DNA of 39,600 bases from Colwellia sp. C1TZA3 (GTDB taxonomy: Bacteria; Pseudomonadota; Gammaproteobacteria; Enterobacterales; Alteromonadaceae), in assembly GCF_007954265.1 (NCBI RefSeq), contig NZ_VOLS01000041.1:1-39600 (forward strand), written 5' to 3'. The notes beneath the pieces are model-generated. The model was not told the origin of the DNA. It did not search any database and was given only the letters and a program-made list of their open reading frames with translations. A program made the position numbers and the translations under genes. This document shows positions 1 to 8,212 of this stretch, piece after piece. How positions within the stretch are numbered: position 1 is the first letter of the stretch; every line of letters begins with the position of its first letter.

Positions 1-124
1 GAGGAAAAATGGATAAATACAAGGCATAAAATTTAGTCAGTAGTTATTCACCTTATAAATTTTATAACGCTGTAGTTATTCATTTTAACCATTAAAAATG
101 AGCAGGTAATTAATCAACTTGGTA
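1..124 (+). mobile_element. MITE family A, copy A1 (left end cut by window)
   Basis: This matches positions 37 to 160 of the element at 37937-38256 once the insertion in that copy is removed. The right terminal inverted repeat reads TAATTAATCAACTTGGTA and ends at 124, followed by TAA. There is no coding capacity. Directly after it, at 128-142, lies a second outward TACCAAGTTGATTAA end in opposite orientation, giving a 16-bp-arm palindrome over about 110-142. The first 36 bases of the element lie outside the window. The mobilising transposase is not in the window. Confidence 0.8.
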
Positions 125-142
125 TAATACCAAGTTGATTAA

Positions 143-371
143 ATTGACTCGTAAATAAGCCCCCTATTGATATTAAAATAAAACAAATGAATTTAACTAT
201 TTATTATGGCTTTTTTTCATACGGTTAAACTACCGCATGCAACAAGCGAAATAGTCAGATTGTCGGATAAAAGATGACAAATTTGATTACACTGGCACAA
301 TGGTAGTCAGACAAGTGCTGCTTTGCCTAAATATCAAACAGTTCCCAAGGTAATAATAAAAAGGATATGCA
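143..371. other. Intergenic region upstream of the protease gene
   Basis: AT-rich DNA between MITE A1 and the protease gene. I see no coding sequence and no convincing promoter motif. The only clear signal is the Shine-Dalgarno AAGGA at about 361-365, just before the ATG at 372. Confidence 0.4.
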
Positions 372-1625
372 ATGAAAGCTACTTTTGCTCTGCTACTTAT
401 GTGCTTTAGTACATTAAGTTTCGCAGCTGAGCAGGCCGAAGAGATTTTTAAAAAACTGGCCCCATCACTTTATCAAATTCGCTTAATTGACAAAGCCAGT
501 GGTGAAAAGTCATCTATTGGTTCGGGTTTTCAAATTAGCAGTAATGGCCTTATTGCCACTAATTATCATGTTATTTCCGGTTTTGCACGTCACCCTCATA
601 AGTACAACATTGAATATTTAGACCACCAAGGTAACCAAGCGCCATTAACCTTAAAAAGTGTTGATGTCATTAATGACCTAGCGATAGTGCAACGTGAAGT
701 CACGACTGAAATGCCTTTTTTTCAGCTTGCCACACAGGCGCCGACTAAAGGTGAAGAACTGTATTCATTAGGTAACCCACATGATTTAGGCATGATAGTC
801 GTACCTGGTACTTATAACGGTTTAAAAAATGAATCATTTAACGACCGAATTCATTTTACTGGCTCAGTTAACTCAGGTATGAGTGGTGGCCCAGTGGTTA
901 ATAAAAATACCGAAGTTGTCGGTATTAATGTCGCAACTTCGGGTAATCAAATTGGTTTTTTAGTGCCGCACGACAAGCTACTTGAACTTTATCTAGCCTA
1001 TAAAAATAACCCACCAGAGAGTATTGATCAGCAAATGGCTGCACAACTCATGCGAAATCAAGAAAAGTTAATCACCACAATCCTAAACAGTGATTGGCAA
1101 CTTAAACAGTTAGGACGAGGGTTAATTCCAACCATTGATGTACCTTTTGTACGTTGTTGGGGTGAATCAAATTCAGATAAAACCGACGCACAAATTATGG
1201 CGGCTGTTGCTAATTGTGACCTAGATGAAAACACTTACATTTCTTCTGATTTCTTTACCAGTTCGCTAGAGATGGAATATCGCTATATGGAATCAGATAA
1301 AATTAGTAGCACTAAGTTTTACCATATTTTTGAACGCCAGTTAAACCAAGCCGCGCCAGGTAATAAAGCCGGTAAAGATGATGTCACTGAATATCAATGC
1401 CACCATGACATTGTTATGCCACAAAGCAGTAATATTAAGAATAAAGCCGTGTTTTGTACCCGCGCTTATAAAGACTTTCCCGCACTTTACGATGTGCTCT
1501 ACATTGCTATCTCAATCGATCACGAACAATACGCATTGCTCAGCCATTTTACGATTTCAGGTGTTGCACAAGAAACCTCATTAGCCTTTCTAGCTAAATT
1601 TATGGAGTCGGTTTCATGGAAATAA
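372..1625 (+). CDS. Secreted trypsin-like serine protease (S1C/DegP-like fold) with unknown C-terminal domain
   Basis: Predicted exported serine endopeptidase of 417 residues. Residues 1-19 form a signal peptide (hydrophobic core ALLLMCFSTLS, cleavage near SFAA). The protease domain spans about 25-210 with a readable triad: His66 in TNYHV, Asp102 in NDLAIV and Ser171 in GMSGGP, the pattern of trypsin-like DegP/HtrA relatives. There is no PDZ domain. Residues about 215-417 form a domain I do not recognise, with several cysteines that could form disulfides after export. A good AAGGA precedes the ATG. The gene overlaps the next one (FHA membrane protein) by 10 nt, so the two are probably translationally coupled and work together at the envelope. 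The substrate is unknown. Confidence 0.85.
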   Translation: MKATFALLLMCFSTLSFAAEQAEEIFKKLAPSLYQIRLIDKASGEKSSIGSGFQISSNGLIATNYHVISGFARHPHKYNIEYLDHQGNQAPLTLKSVDVINDLAIVQREVTTEMPFFQLATQAPTKGEELYSLGNPHDLGMIVVPGTYNGLKNESFNDRIHFTGSVNSGMSGGPVVNKNTEVVGINVATSGNQIGFLVPHDKLLELYLAYKNNPPESIDQQMAAQLMRNQEKLITTILNSDWQLKQLGRGLIPTIDVPFVRCWGESNSDKTDAQIMAAVANCDLDENTYISSDFFTSSLEMEYRYMESDKISSTKFYHIFERQLNQAAPGNKAGKDDVTEYQCHHDIVMPQSSNIKNKAVFCTRAYKDFPALYDVLYIAISIDHEQYALLSHFTISGVAQETSLAFLAKFMESVSWK

Positions 1626-2584
1626 TCATTGAAGAAATCAGTCATGGCCACAAGTTATTAAGCCGCCATAAGTTTGCGTCAAATAACATTACCATTGGCC
1701 GCGGTTACGACAACGATATTATTATTAGTGACCCTCACGTTTGCGCTGATCACCTGCAACTGCATTTTAATGGTGAGCATTGGCTAGTCGATGATCAAGG
1801 CTCAATTAATGGCAGTTATCTTGAAGACAGTAAAAACAATGTTATTCAACACCAAGTGCGTTCTGGTGACATTATTACTATTGGAAAAAGCCAAGTTCGT
1901 TTTGTGTTTCCCAGCCATCCGGTTTCAGAAAGCATCGCAATTAGCCCGTTTGAAGGCTTAATTCACTTAGCGCGTCACCCAATAGTACTAGCGCTAAGCA
2001 TGACCTTATTTGCCTTTATTGGCGGTTGGATTATTAATTTAAACAATGTTAATGAAGTTAGCTTAACGCAAATACTCGTGCCAACCATCGGCTTAACGTT
2101 AGGTTTTGCCTTATGGCCAGCGGGTATTGCCTTAGTGTCGCATTTAACCAAACACGATGGCCGTTTTTGGACCCAAATGGGTATTAGCTTTATCTTCTTC
2201 AACTTAATGTGGCTCAGTGATATTTTTGAAAACATTGTGCACTTTAATACCTCAAGCAACGCTTCAATGTTATGGCTGCTGGCTATTATCCCTTTGTTAC
2301 TGGCGTTTTGTTTATTTTGGCTCAACTGTTACGTCGGTTTTCATATGACCTTACAGCGCAGGAGTGTAGTGTCTTTATGTCTGGTGTTATTATTATTTGG
2401 TGGTAGCTTTATCGTACAGCTAAGCAAGCAACCCGACTTTAATCCACGGCCACAGTTTGACACCACCATCATGTCACCAGCCTTCTTATTCGCGCCAAGT
2501 AGCAATGTGGAGACCTTTGTTAGTGATGCTAGCAAGTTATTTGAAAAGGCAACGCAAAGCGCTGAAGAAGAGAGTAAAGAGTAG
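1616..2584 (+). CDS. FHA-domain membrane protein
   Basis: A 322-residue protein with an N-terminal forkhead-associated domain (about 1-100) and about five hydrophobic segments (near 122-140, 154-174, 188-205, 217-242, 250-268), so the FHA domain is probably cytosolic and tethered to the inner membrane. FHA landmarks are the GRG turn at 28-30 and GSINGSYL at 62-69. The usual Ser-Arg pair of the phosphothreonine pocket is Cys43-Ala44, although the following His46 is kept, so classical phosphopeptide binding is doubtful. The start lies inside the end of the protease gene, suggesting coupling. The C-terminal tail after 275 is polar. The function is unknown; partnership with the protease is inferred from the overlap. 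Confidence 0.75.
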   Translation: MEIIIEEISHGHKLLSRHKFASNNITIGRGYDNDIIISDPHVCADHLQLHFNGEHWLVDDQGSINGSYLEDSKNNVIQHQVRSGDIITIGKSQVRFVFPSHPVSESIAISPFEGLIHLARHPIVLALSMTLFAFIGGWIINLNNVNEVSLTQILVPTIGLTLGFALWPAGIALVSHLTKHDGRFWTQMGISFIFFNLMWLSDIFENIVHFNTSSNASMLWLLAIIPLLLAFCLFWLNCYVGFHMTLQRRSVVSLCLVLLLFGGSFIVQLSKQPDFNPRPQFDTTIMSPAFLFAPSSNVETFVSDASKLFEKATQSAEEESKE

Positions 2585-2593
2585 CCCAATAAC

Positions 2594-2625
2594 AACTAAG
2601 CCGTCACAAGTACGACGGCTTAGTT
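2594..2625 (+). terminator. Intrinsic terminator between convergent FHA gene and trpS
   Basis: A perfect 12-bp stem (AACTAAGCCGTC pairing with GACGGCTTAGTT) around an 8-nt loop, followed on the plus strand by ATTTTTAT. On the minus strand the following sequence is TTGTTATT, so it may also serve trpS. Confidence 0.8.
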
Positions 2626-2659
2626 ATTTTTATGGCTTATTAAAGCAAAAATTTAACTA

Positions 2660-3664
2660 TTAAGGCTTAGCAATAAAGCCAACCGCCTGATAAACCTCAG
2701 CCAGTAACTTACTAGCACGCGCAGAGGCTTTTTCAGCACCTTTGCGCATCACTTCATCTAAGTAGGCTTGGTCATTACGAAATTGATGATAACGTGCTTG
2801 AATAGGCGCTAATAAAGCCACTACAGCTTCAGCTACATCAGCTTTTAAATGACCATACATTTTATCTTCATATTCAGGTACAAGTTCAGCCACTGACTTA
2901 CCTGTGGTGCACGATAAAAGTGATAGTAAGTTTGACACACCTGGCTTTTCAGCTATATCAAAATAGATATTCGCTTGCTCGTCAGAGTCAGTTACCGCAC
3001 GTTTAATTTTCTTGGTAACTTTCTTGGTGTCTTCTAATAAACCAATAAAATTACCTGGGTTAGTATCAGACTTTGACATTTTTTTAGTTGGCTCTAATAA
3101 ACTCATCACCCGGGCGCCAAATTCTGGAATATAAGGCTCTGGCACTTTAAAAGTTTCACCATGTAGATTATTAAAACGTGTGGCTATATCACGGGCTAAT
3201 TCTAAATGTTGCTTTTGGTCATCGCCAACCGGCACTTTGTTCGCACCGTACAATAAAATATCTGCCGCCATTAATACCGGATAAGTAAACAAACCTGAAT
3301 TCATGTTAGCTTCAGACTTTGCCGACTTATCTTTGTATTGTGTCATGCGGTTTAACTCACCCATTTGGGTGTAGCAATTTAATACCCAACTCAATTGCGC
3401 GTGCTCTGGCACATGTGACTGAATAAAAATGGTGCTTTTTTCTGGATCAACACCACAAGCTAAATACAAGGCTAAACCATCTAATGTCGCTTTACGTAAC
3501 TCTTCAGGCTTAGGACGCACAGTAATCGCATGTTGATCAACCAGCATGTAATAACATTCGTGGCTATCTTGCATGTCCACCCATTGCTTTAACGCGCCAA
3601 GATAATTACCAATAGTTAACTCGCCCGATGGCTGGCAGCCACTTAATACAATAGGTTTACTCAT
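2660..3664 (-). CDS. trpS: Tryptophanyl-tRNA synthetase
   Basis: Class I aminoacyl-tRNA synthetase that charges tRNA(Trp); cytosolic, 334 residues, the usual bacterial length. The HIGH-type signature is TIGN at 17-20, after the family's [18 protein letters not shown] start, and the KMSKS loop is at 195-199. [15 protein letters not shown] (147-161) is the family motif next to the active site. AAGGA stands upstream of the ATG. It lies 63 bp downstream of rpe on the same strand and is probably cotranscribed with it. In E. coli gph sits between rpe and trpS; no such gene is present here. Confidence 0.97.
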   Translation of the reverse strand: MSKPIVLSGCQPSGELTIGNYLGALKQWVDMQDSHECYYMLVDQHAITVRPKPEELRKATLDGLALYLACGVDPEKSTIFIQSHVPEHAQLSWVLNCYTQMGELNRMTQYKDKSAKSEANMNSGLFTYPVLMAADILLYGANKVPVGDDQKQHLELARDIATRFNNLHGETFKVPEPYIPEFGARVMSLLEPTKKMSKSDTNPGNFIGLLEDTKKVTKKIKRAVTDSDEQANIYFDIAEKPGVSNLLSLLSCTTGKSVAELVPEYEDKMYGHLKADVAEAVVALLAPIQARYHQFRNDQAYLDEVMRKGAEKASARASKLLAEVYQAVGFIAKP

Positions 3665-3727
3665 TTTTTATCCTTCAATTTTTTAATTTTAATATGATTG
3701 ATTTCAGTATAATTAATTAATGATGTT

Positions 3728-4399
3728 TTATTTAACCCTTGCCAGTGCTGCACGCATTTCATCAATGGCGACTTTATAATCTGGCTTGGAAAAAATGGCT
3801 GAGCCCGCAACAAACATATCTGCACCCGCTTTAGCTATTTCGGCAATATTATCCGCTTTAACACCACCATCAACTTGCAAGCGGATATCGTAACCACTAG
3901 CAGCAATTTTTTCACGTACTAAACGTAACTTATCTAAAGTGGTAGGAATAAACGACTGACCACCGAAACCAGGATTGACTGACATTAATAAAATAACGTC
4001 GAGCTTATCCATCACAAAATCTAAAACCTGCAGTGGCGTTGCCGGATTTAGCACTAAACCAGCTTTACAACCATGATCTTTTATCAGCTGTAAGGTTCTA
4101 TCAATATGGTCGCTCGCTTCCGGATGAAAGGTAATAATATCAGCGCCCGCTTTGGCAAAATCAGGAATAAGGCGATCAACCGGTTTTACCATTAAATGCA
4201 CATCAATCGGCGCGGTAATACCGTAGTCTCGTAATGACTTACAAATCATGGGACCAAAAGTCAGGTTTGGCACAAAATGATTGTCCATTACATCAAAATG
4301 AATTACATCAGCACCAGCGCTGAGTACATTAGCAACATCTTCACCCAAACGAGCAAAGTCTGCCGATAAAACTGAGGGAGCAATTAAAAAATTAGACAT
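3728..4399 (-). CDS. rpe: Ribulose-phosphate 3-epimerase
   Basis: Interconverts D-ribulose 5-phosphate and D-xylulose 5-phosphate in the pentose phosphate pathway. The 223 residues form a single TIM barrel of normal length. Metal and catalytic residues of the family are visible: His34 and Asp36 in VIHFDVMDN, His68 in DVHLM and Asp177 in [16 protein letters not shown] (140-148) is the phosphate-proximal family signature. AAGGT precedes the ATG. It probably forms an operon with trpS downstream. The E. coli neighbours dam (upstream) and gph (downstream) are not here. Confidence 0.97.
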   Translation of the reverse strand: MSNFLIAPSVLSADFARLGEDVANVLSAGADVIHFDVMDNHFVPNLTFGPMICKSLRDYGITAPIDVHLMVKPVDRLIPDFAKAGADIITFHPEASDHIDRTLQLIKDHGCKAGLVLNPATPLQVLDFVMDKLDVILLMSVNPGFGGQSFIPTTLDKLRLVREKIAASGYDIRLQVDGGVKADNIAEIAKAGADMFVAGSAIFSKPDYKVAIDEMRAALARVK

Positions 4400-4572
4400 A
4401 ATGATAACCTTAAAAAAATTTGCGCTACTTTACCCCAATTACAGTAATTTTGCGACTGAGAACCAGCACAAAAATCGATATTAAAAGCAATAATAACCCT
4501 AGTATTAAAGCTGAGATATTGGCCTATAACTTAACATTTTCTTAAGGTTGTTAATTATGATGCTTAAAACTG

Positions 4573-4589
4573 TGCACCTTTTTTGTACA
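4573..4589 (+). promoter_or_regulatory. NtrC-like enhancer site 1
   Basis: TGCACC-TTTTT-TGTACA, close to the NtrC dyad TGCACC-N5-GGTGCA: the left half-site is perfect and the right matches 4 of 6. It is centred about 150 bp upstream of the start expected from the sigma-54 element at 4706-4719. This is a motif match by eye only. Confidence 0.5.
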
Positions 4590-4603
4590 TTAACGGCTTT
4601 TTT

Positions 4604-4620
4604 TGCACCAAGCCAGTACA
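4604..4620 (+). promoter_or_regulatory. NtrC-like enhancer site 2
   Basis: TGCACC-AAGCC-AGTACA, with a perfect left half-site and a degenerate right half-site. Its centre lies 31 bp (about three helical turns) from site 1. Paired NtrC sites in glnA enhancers are spaced by about the same distance, which strengthens both calls. Confidence 0.5.
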
Positions 4621-4704
4621 AATAACGCCAATGACCAAACTAAAAAAACATAAAAACACTGTCAAGCAACTGAAAACAAAGTACTTATGATAAATTTTAT
4701 TAAT

Positions 4705-4720
4705 AGGCACTGTCTTTGCA
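4705..4720 (+). promoter_or_regulatory. Candidate sigma-54 (RpoN) promoter
   Basis: AGGCAC-TGTCT-TTGCA. GG (4706-4707) and GC (4718-4719) are separated by exactly 10 bp, as required for the -24/-12 elements, and the match to TGGCAC-N5-TTGC fails at only one position. Transcription would start near 4731, giving a leader of about 28 nt before the ATG at 4759. Confidence 0.65.
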
Positions 4721-4758
4721 ATGTCCTTAGTAATTATAAAAACTTAGTGGACTAAAAC

Positions 4759-5403
4759 ATGAACAAAACAATGACCTCTCTATCAATTGCGATGATATTA
4801 ACAACTTCTGCACTTACAGCAACGTCAGCATCTGCTACTGACATAGCAGGCTTAAGTGCTAATGTTGGCGCGGTATCACAATATATCTTCCGTGGTGTCG
4901 TACAAACAGACACAGCATCTGCTAGTGCTGGTGTTGATTATGAAAACAGTGGCTTTTATATTGGTACTTGGGCAGCTGACGTGCAAGAGGGTTTAGAAGT
5001 AGACATTTATGGCGGTTACGGTGGTGAATTAGACGGTGGTGTAGGTTATAGCCTTGGCTTTACGACTTACCAATACACCGGTGATTTTGATACGGCTTAT
5101 AACGAAGTAAACTTAGGTTTAAGCTACGGTATGTTGTCATTGTCTTATAATGTCGGTGAGTGGGAAGTTGAAGCGGGTCCAGACCAAGACTATGATTTCT
5201 TATCTGCAACGGTTGAACATAAAGGTTTTTATGCCACTTACGGCACTTGGGGTAAGGATTTTGACGGCGATTACCTAGAAGCCGGTTACAGTACAGCAGT
5301 TTCAGGCTTTGATGTAGGTATTGCTCTTGTTGCTAATTCAAAAGAATTAGCTGGTACACAAAGTGACGAAAACCTAGTATTTAGCATAGGTACATCTTTC
5401 TAA
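4759..5403 (+). CDS. TorF-family putative outer-membrane porin (Gcw_chp/TIGR02001 type)
   Basis: A 214-residue exported protein. Residues 1-26 are a signal peptide ending at TSASA. The mature part is rich in Gly and aromatic residues with alternating hydrophobic/polar strands and ends in the phenylalanine typical of outer-membrane beta barrels (FSIGTSF). The opening LSANVGAVSQYIFRGVVQT is the hallmark of the Gcw_chp family (YxFRGVxQT). The transported solute is unknown. The gene is monocistronic, between its own promoter and a terminator. The upstream DNA carries a sigma-54 promoter match with paired NtrC-like sites, suggesting induction under nitrogen limitation. Family members are, as I recall, often found near glnK-amtB; those genes are not here. 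Confidence 0.85.
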   Translation: MNKTMTSLSIAMILTTSALTATSASATDIAGLSANVGAVSQYIFRGVVQTDTASASAGVDYENSGFYIGTWAADVQEGLEVDIYGGYGGELDGGVGYSLGFTTYQYTGDFDTAYNEVNLGLSYGMLSLSYNVGEWEVEAGPDQDYDFLSATVEHKGFYATYGTWGKDFDGDYLEAGYSTAVSGFDVGIALVANSKELAGTQSDENLVFSIGTSF

Positions 5404-5414
5404 GACATCGCTAA

Positions 5415-5457
5415 TTAACCGCTAAAAAAAGAAGAGTAATACTTTTTTTATGGTTAA
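5415..5457 (+). terminator. Terminator downstream of the porin gene
   Basis: A long imperfect hairpin: TTAACCGCTAAAAAAAG pairs with CTTTTTTTATGGTTAA around a loop of about 10 nt. The T-run lies in the 3' arm. Confidence 0.6.
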
Positions 5458-5480
5458 TAAAACACAGGTTAATTAATTTA

Positions 5481-5532
5481 TTAGTGAATTTGTTAGTGAA
5501 TTTGGTGCGATACTTTTGTCATAAAGTATCGC
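5481..5532. repeat. Tandem 12-mer and 10-bp perfect hairpin
   Basis: TTAGTGAATTTG occurs twice in perfect tandem (5481-5492 and 5493-5504). It is immediately followed by the inverted repeat GCGATACTTT / AAAGTATCGC (5507-5516 and 5523-5532, 6-nt loop). Neither strand has a T-run after the hairpin, so this is not a standard terminator. It lies between the convergent porin and metL genes. Confidence 0.6.
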
Positions 5533-5606
5533 GCAAAAGCTTTACTTAACCCTCCTGCTTAAATCTATTTATTGCCCCTTGGCATAACTTCCCGCAAGCA
5601 AAATAT

Positions 5607-8126
5607 TTAATTTAAGCCTTTAATTTTCACTTGCTGCTGACGATGATTCAACTGCTGACAAATAGTGACCAAGTCAGCATGAAGGCCACCAGCAGTGACA
5701 TCACGCCCGGCACCTGGGCCACGAATAATCAGTGCGTTGTCTTGATACCACTCACTTTTAATTTGAAAAACATTATCGCATGGGGTTAATTGTGCAAAGG
5801 CGTCGTTATGGCTTAATGCTTCCAAGCTAACTTTCGCACTCACTTGACCATTATCGCTGATAAACCGAGCAACATAACCAATACCACAAGCTTTTGCTTG
5901 TGCTTGCTGTAAGCGCAAGAAAAACAATTCATCAAGCTCGGAAGTTCGTTGAAGAAATTCCTCTAAGCTAATATCACGTAATACCTCTGGCACTAAATTC
6001 TGACAGTCAATATCAGCCAATGACAATTCAAAACCTGCGGCACGCGCTAGAATTAATAGTTTACGTTGCACGTCTCGGCCCGATAAATCTTCTCGCGGAT
6101 CTGGCTCAGTTAGTCCTTGCGCTAAGGCATTCGACAACAGCGCAGAAAATGGCGTTGTGCCATCGTAAAATTGAAATAGCCACGATAAAGTGCCCGAGAA
6201 TATACCCGAAATTTCTGTTATTTTATCACCACTATTAATCAACTCTTTAATGGTCGAGTTAATCGGTAATCCGGCACCCACAGTAGTATTACCTAGCCAT
6301 AGACTATTATTTTTTTCTGCGCTGTTAACCAATTGCTGATAATTTTTAGTGCTTGAAGATGCCGCCCACTTGTTTGCGCCAATAACATGAATGCCACGGG
6401 CAAAAAATTCTTCATACAACTGACTAAAATCTTCGCTGGGTGTGATATCAACAACAATTAACTCGTCATAAGGATGATTAGTCAACCAAGTTAACAGTTG
6501 CTCACTGTCGTAGGGCTGCGCTTGTTGTTGATAATGTAACAAAGCATTAGCAACATCGATGCCATCGGTATTTATTAAGGCTTTACTTGCCCCGACTAAG
6601 GCGACTAAATGCACATTGTCTAAACCTGAAACACGCGCTATTTGCCTTGGTAACATGGTTAAAAATCGTTGACCAATATTACCTAATCCGGCAACAACGA
6701 GGGCAATGTTTTTCGCGTCTTTGGTCATATCTGCGTGAACATTATTGAGTATTTCACTCGAGCATGGCTCAGGTAAAACCGCAATATAACTGTGTTCATT
6801 AAAAGCATGTAAAAAATGTAAGCTTTGCTGATGCTTAAGCGCCCTTTTGAACCTAGCGCGCATATCGCCTTGTTTCGCCACGCTATGGCCAACAATGGCA
6901 ATAATCGCTACCGGCCTAAAAGTGACTTCAGTGTCATGACTTGCTAACCATTGACTAACCGCTTTTTGCTGGGCCTGCGTTACCACGATGTAACCTTCAT
7001 CAAGATTGTAACAAATCGGTGAAAATTCACTTACCGCTAATGCGCCAGATTTAGCTAAAAAGCTGGTTGATTTTGCTAATATTAAATCGTTTAAACTAGT
7101 TACCGAAAGTTCTTGTTTCGCTATTTGGCCAAACTTGCCTATTTCACTACCGCTAATCTCAGGTGCAAAACTACTGGCAACGTGTAAATGAGTATTATGG
7201 TTGGTTAACGGCTGTAAGGTTTTGGCATGTAATACTGGATTACCCAGACGGCCAAGCTCATTGGCAACAGCATTAGGTAAACGGTGTAATTTTCTTGCTA
7301 AAGGTACAAGCCTTGGGTCGGCACTATAAATACCATCAACGTCAGTCCAAAGCGTGACATTGCGCGCCCCTGATAATGCCGCCATTATGGTTGCTGAATA
7401 ATCGCTACCGTTACGCCCTAACGTACAGGCTTGTTGCTGTTGATTACGCGCAATATAACCAGTAATAATCACCAGTTGGTCTGGTTGTCGAAGCGGTAAA
7501 AAACCTTTTTCGCTTGCGGTATAGTCAATAACACAATTTTTTTCATCTTTTAGTAAAATAAAGTTTCTGGCATCCAACATATAACTGGGACAAACACTTT
7601 CACTTAATACTGCGGATAATAGTCGCGCTGACCACATCTCACCAAAAGCTAATAAGTCATTTTGATAACTAAGGAGATCACTCGGCGGATCACTGAGTAA
7701 ATGTTCTGCTATTTGTATAATGTCGTCGCTTAGTAAACTTTTTAGTCTGGCGGCACTACTGGCATTTAAGAGTTCATCAATTAACTGAGCTTGCGTCGCA
7801 TCAAGTGCAGTAATAGTGTCCAGTAAATGCTCACGCAAGCTGTTTACATCATTACTCGTGCTCACTTGCTCAGTGCTAAGCAAAGTTATTTCATGCAGCT
7901 CAACCGCGAGTTGGTAAAGATTAAATAACGCGTCCGTAGTATTGCCATTAGCAGAGACCACAATAATGTCATTGAGCTGGCAGTGCTGACGAATAATATC
8001 CACCACACGTTCAATGCAAGCACTGGTTGCTAGGCTACTACCGCCAAACTTATGGACATTACAGGCAACTTTTGCCAGGTGATTTTTTGCAGAGCTGAGC
8101 GTTACCGCTGTATTTGAATCGATCAT
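5607..8126 (-). CDS. metL: Bifunctional aspartokinase / homoserine dehydrogenase II
   Basis: Catalyses the first step (L-aspartate to aspartyl phosphate) and the third step (aspartate semialdehyde to homoserine) of the aspartate pathway. 839 residues, slightly longer than E. coli MetL (810). The aspartokinase domain spans about 22-315, with VHKFGGSS (24-31) and GRNGSDYSA (237-245). A linker/ACT-like region follows. The homoserine dehydrogenase domain starts near 475 with the NAD(P)-binding VAGLGNIG (478-485). It is called metL rather than thrA because metB lies directly upstream (86 bp) on the same strand, as in the E. coli metBL operon, and because both sit behind met boxes and divergent metJ. 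It is expected to be repressed by MetJ-SAM. Confidence 0.93.
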   Translation of the reverse strand: MIDSNTAVTLSSAKNHLAKVACNVHKFGGSSLATSACIERVVDIIRQHCQLNDIIVVSANGNTTDALFNLYQLAVELHEITLLSTEQVSTSNDVNSLREHLLDTITALDATQAQLIDELLNASSAARLKSLLSDDIIQIAEHLLSDPPSDLLSYQNDLLAFGEMWSARLLSAVLSESVCPSYMLDARNFILLKDEKNCVIDYTASEKGFLPLRQPDQLVIITGYIARNQQQQACTLGRNGSDYSATIMAALSGARNVTLWTDVDGIYSADPRLVPLARKLHRLPNAVANELGRLGNPVLHAKTLQPLTNHNTHLHVASSFAPEISGSEIGKFGQIAKQELSVTSLNDLILAKSTSFLAKSGALAVSEFSPICYNLDEGYIVVTQAQQKAVSQWLASHDTEVTFRPVAIIAIVGHSVAKQGDMRARFKRALKHQQSLHFLHAFNEHSYIAVLPEPCSSEILNNVHADMTKDAKNIALVVAGLGNIGQRFLTMLPRQIARVSGLDNVHLVALVGASKALINTDGIDVANALLHYQQQAQPYDSEQLLTWLTNHPYDELIVVDITPSEDFSQLYEEFFARGIHVIGANKWAASSSTKNYQQLVNSAEKNNSLWLGNTTVGAGLPINSTIKELINSGDKITEISGIFSGTLSWLFQFYDGTTPFSALLSNALAQGLTEPDPREDLSGRDVQRKLLILARAAGFELSLADIDCQNLVPEVLRDISLEEFLQRTSELDELFFLRLQQAQAKACGIGYVARFISDNGQVSAKVSLEALSHNDAFAQLTPCDNVFQIKSEWYQDNALIIRGPGAGRDVTAGGLHADLVTICQQLNHRQQQVKIKGLN

Positions 8127-8212
8127 TTGATTACCACAGGTATAACAACCTTGTTATACCGCCTTTAAATTATTTATCTATAACACTCAAGCCAGAGTAC
8201 ATTTATACGACT

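Noticed and set aside
274-330. Sigma-54 promoter before the protease gene (TGGCAC near 292)
   Set aside because: No TTGC at the required spacing follows.
5507-5532. Terminator for metL
   Set aside because: The stem is perfect, but neither side has a T-run on the minus strand; it was kept only as a repeat.
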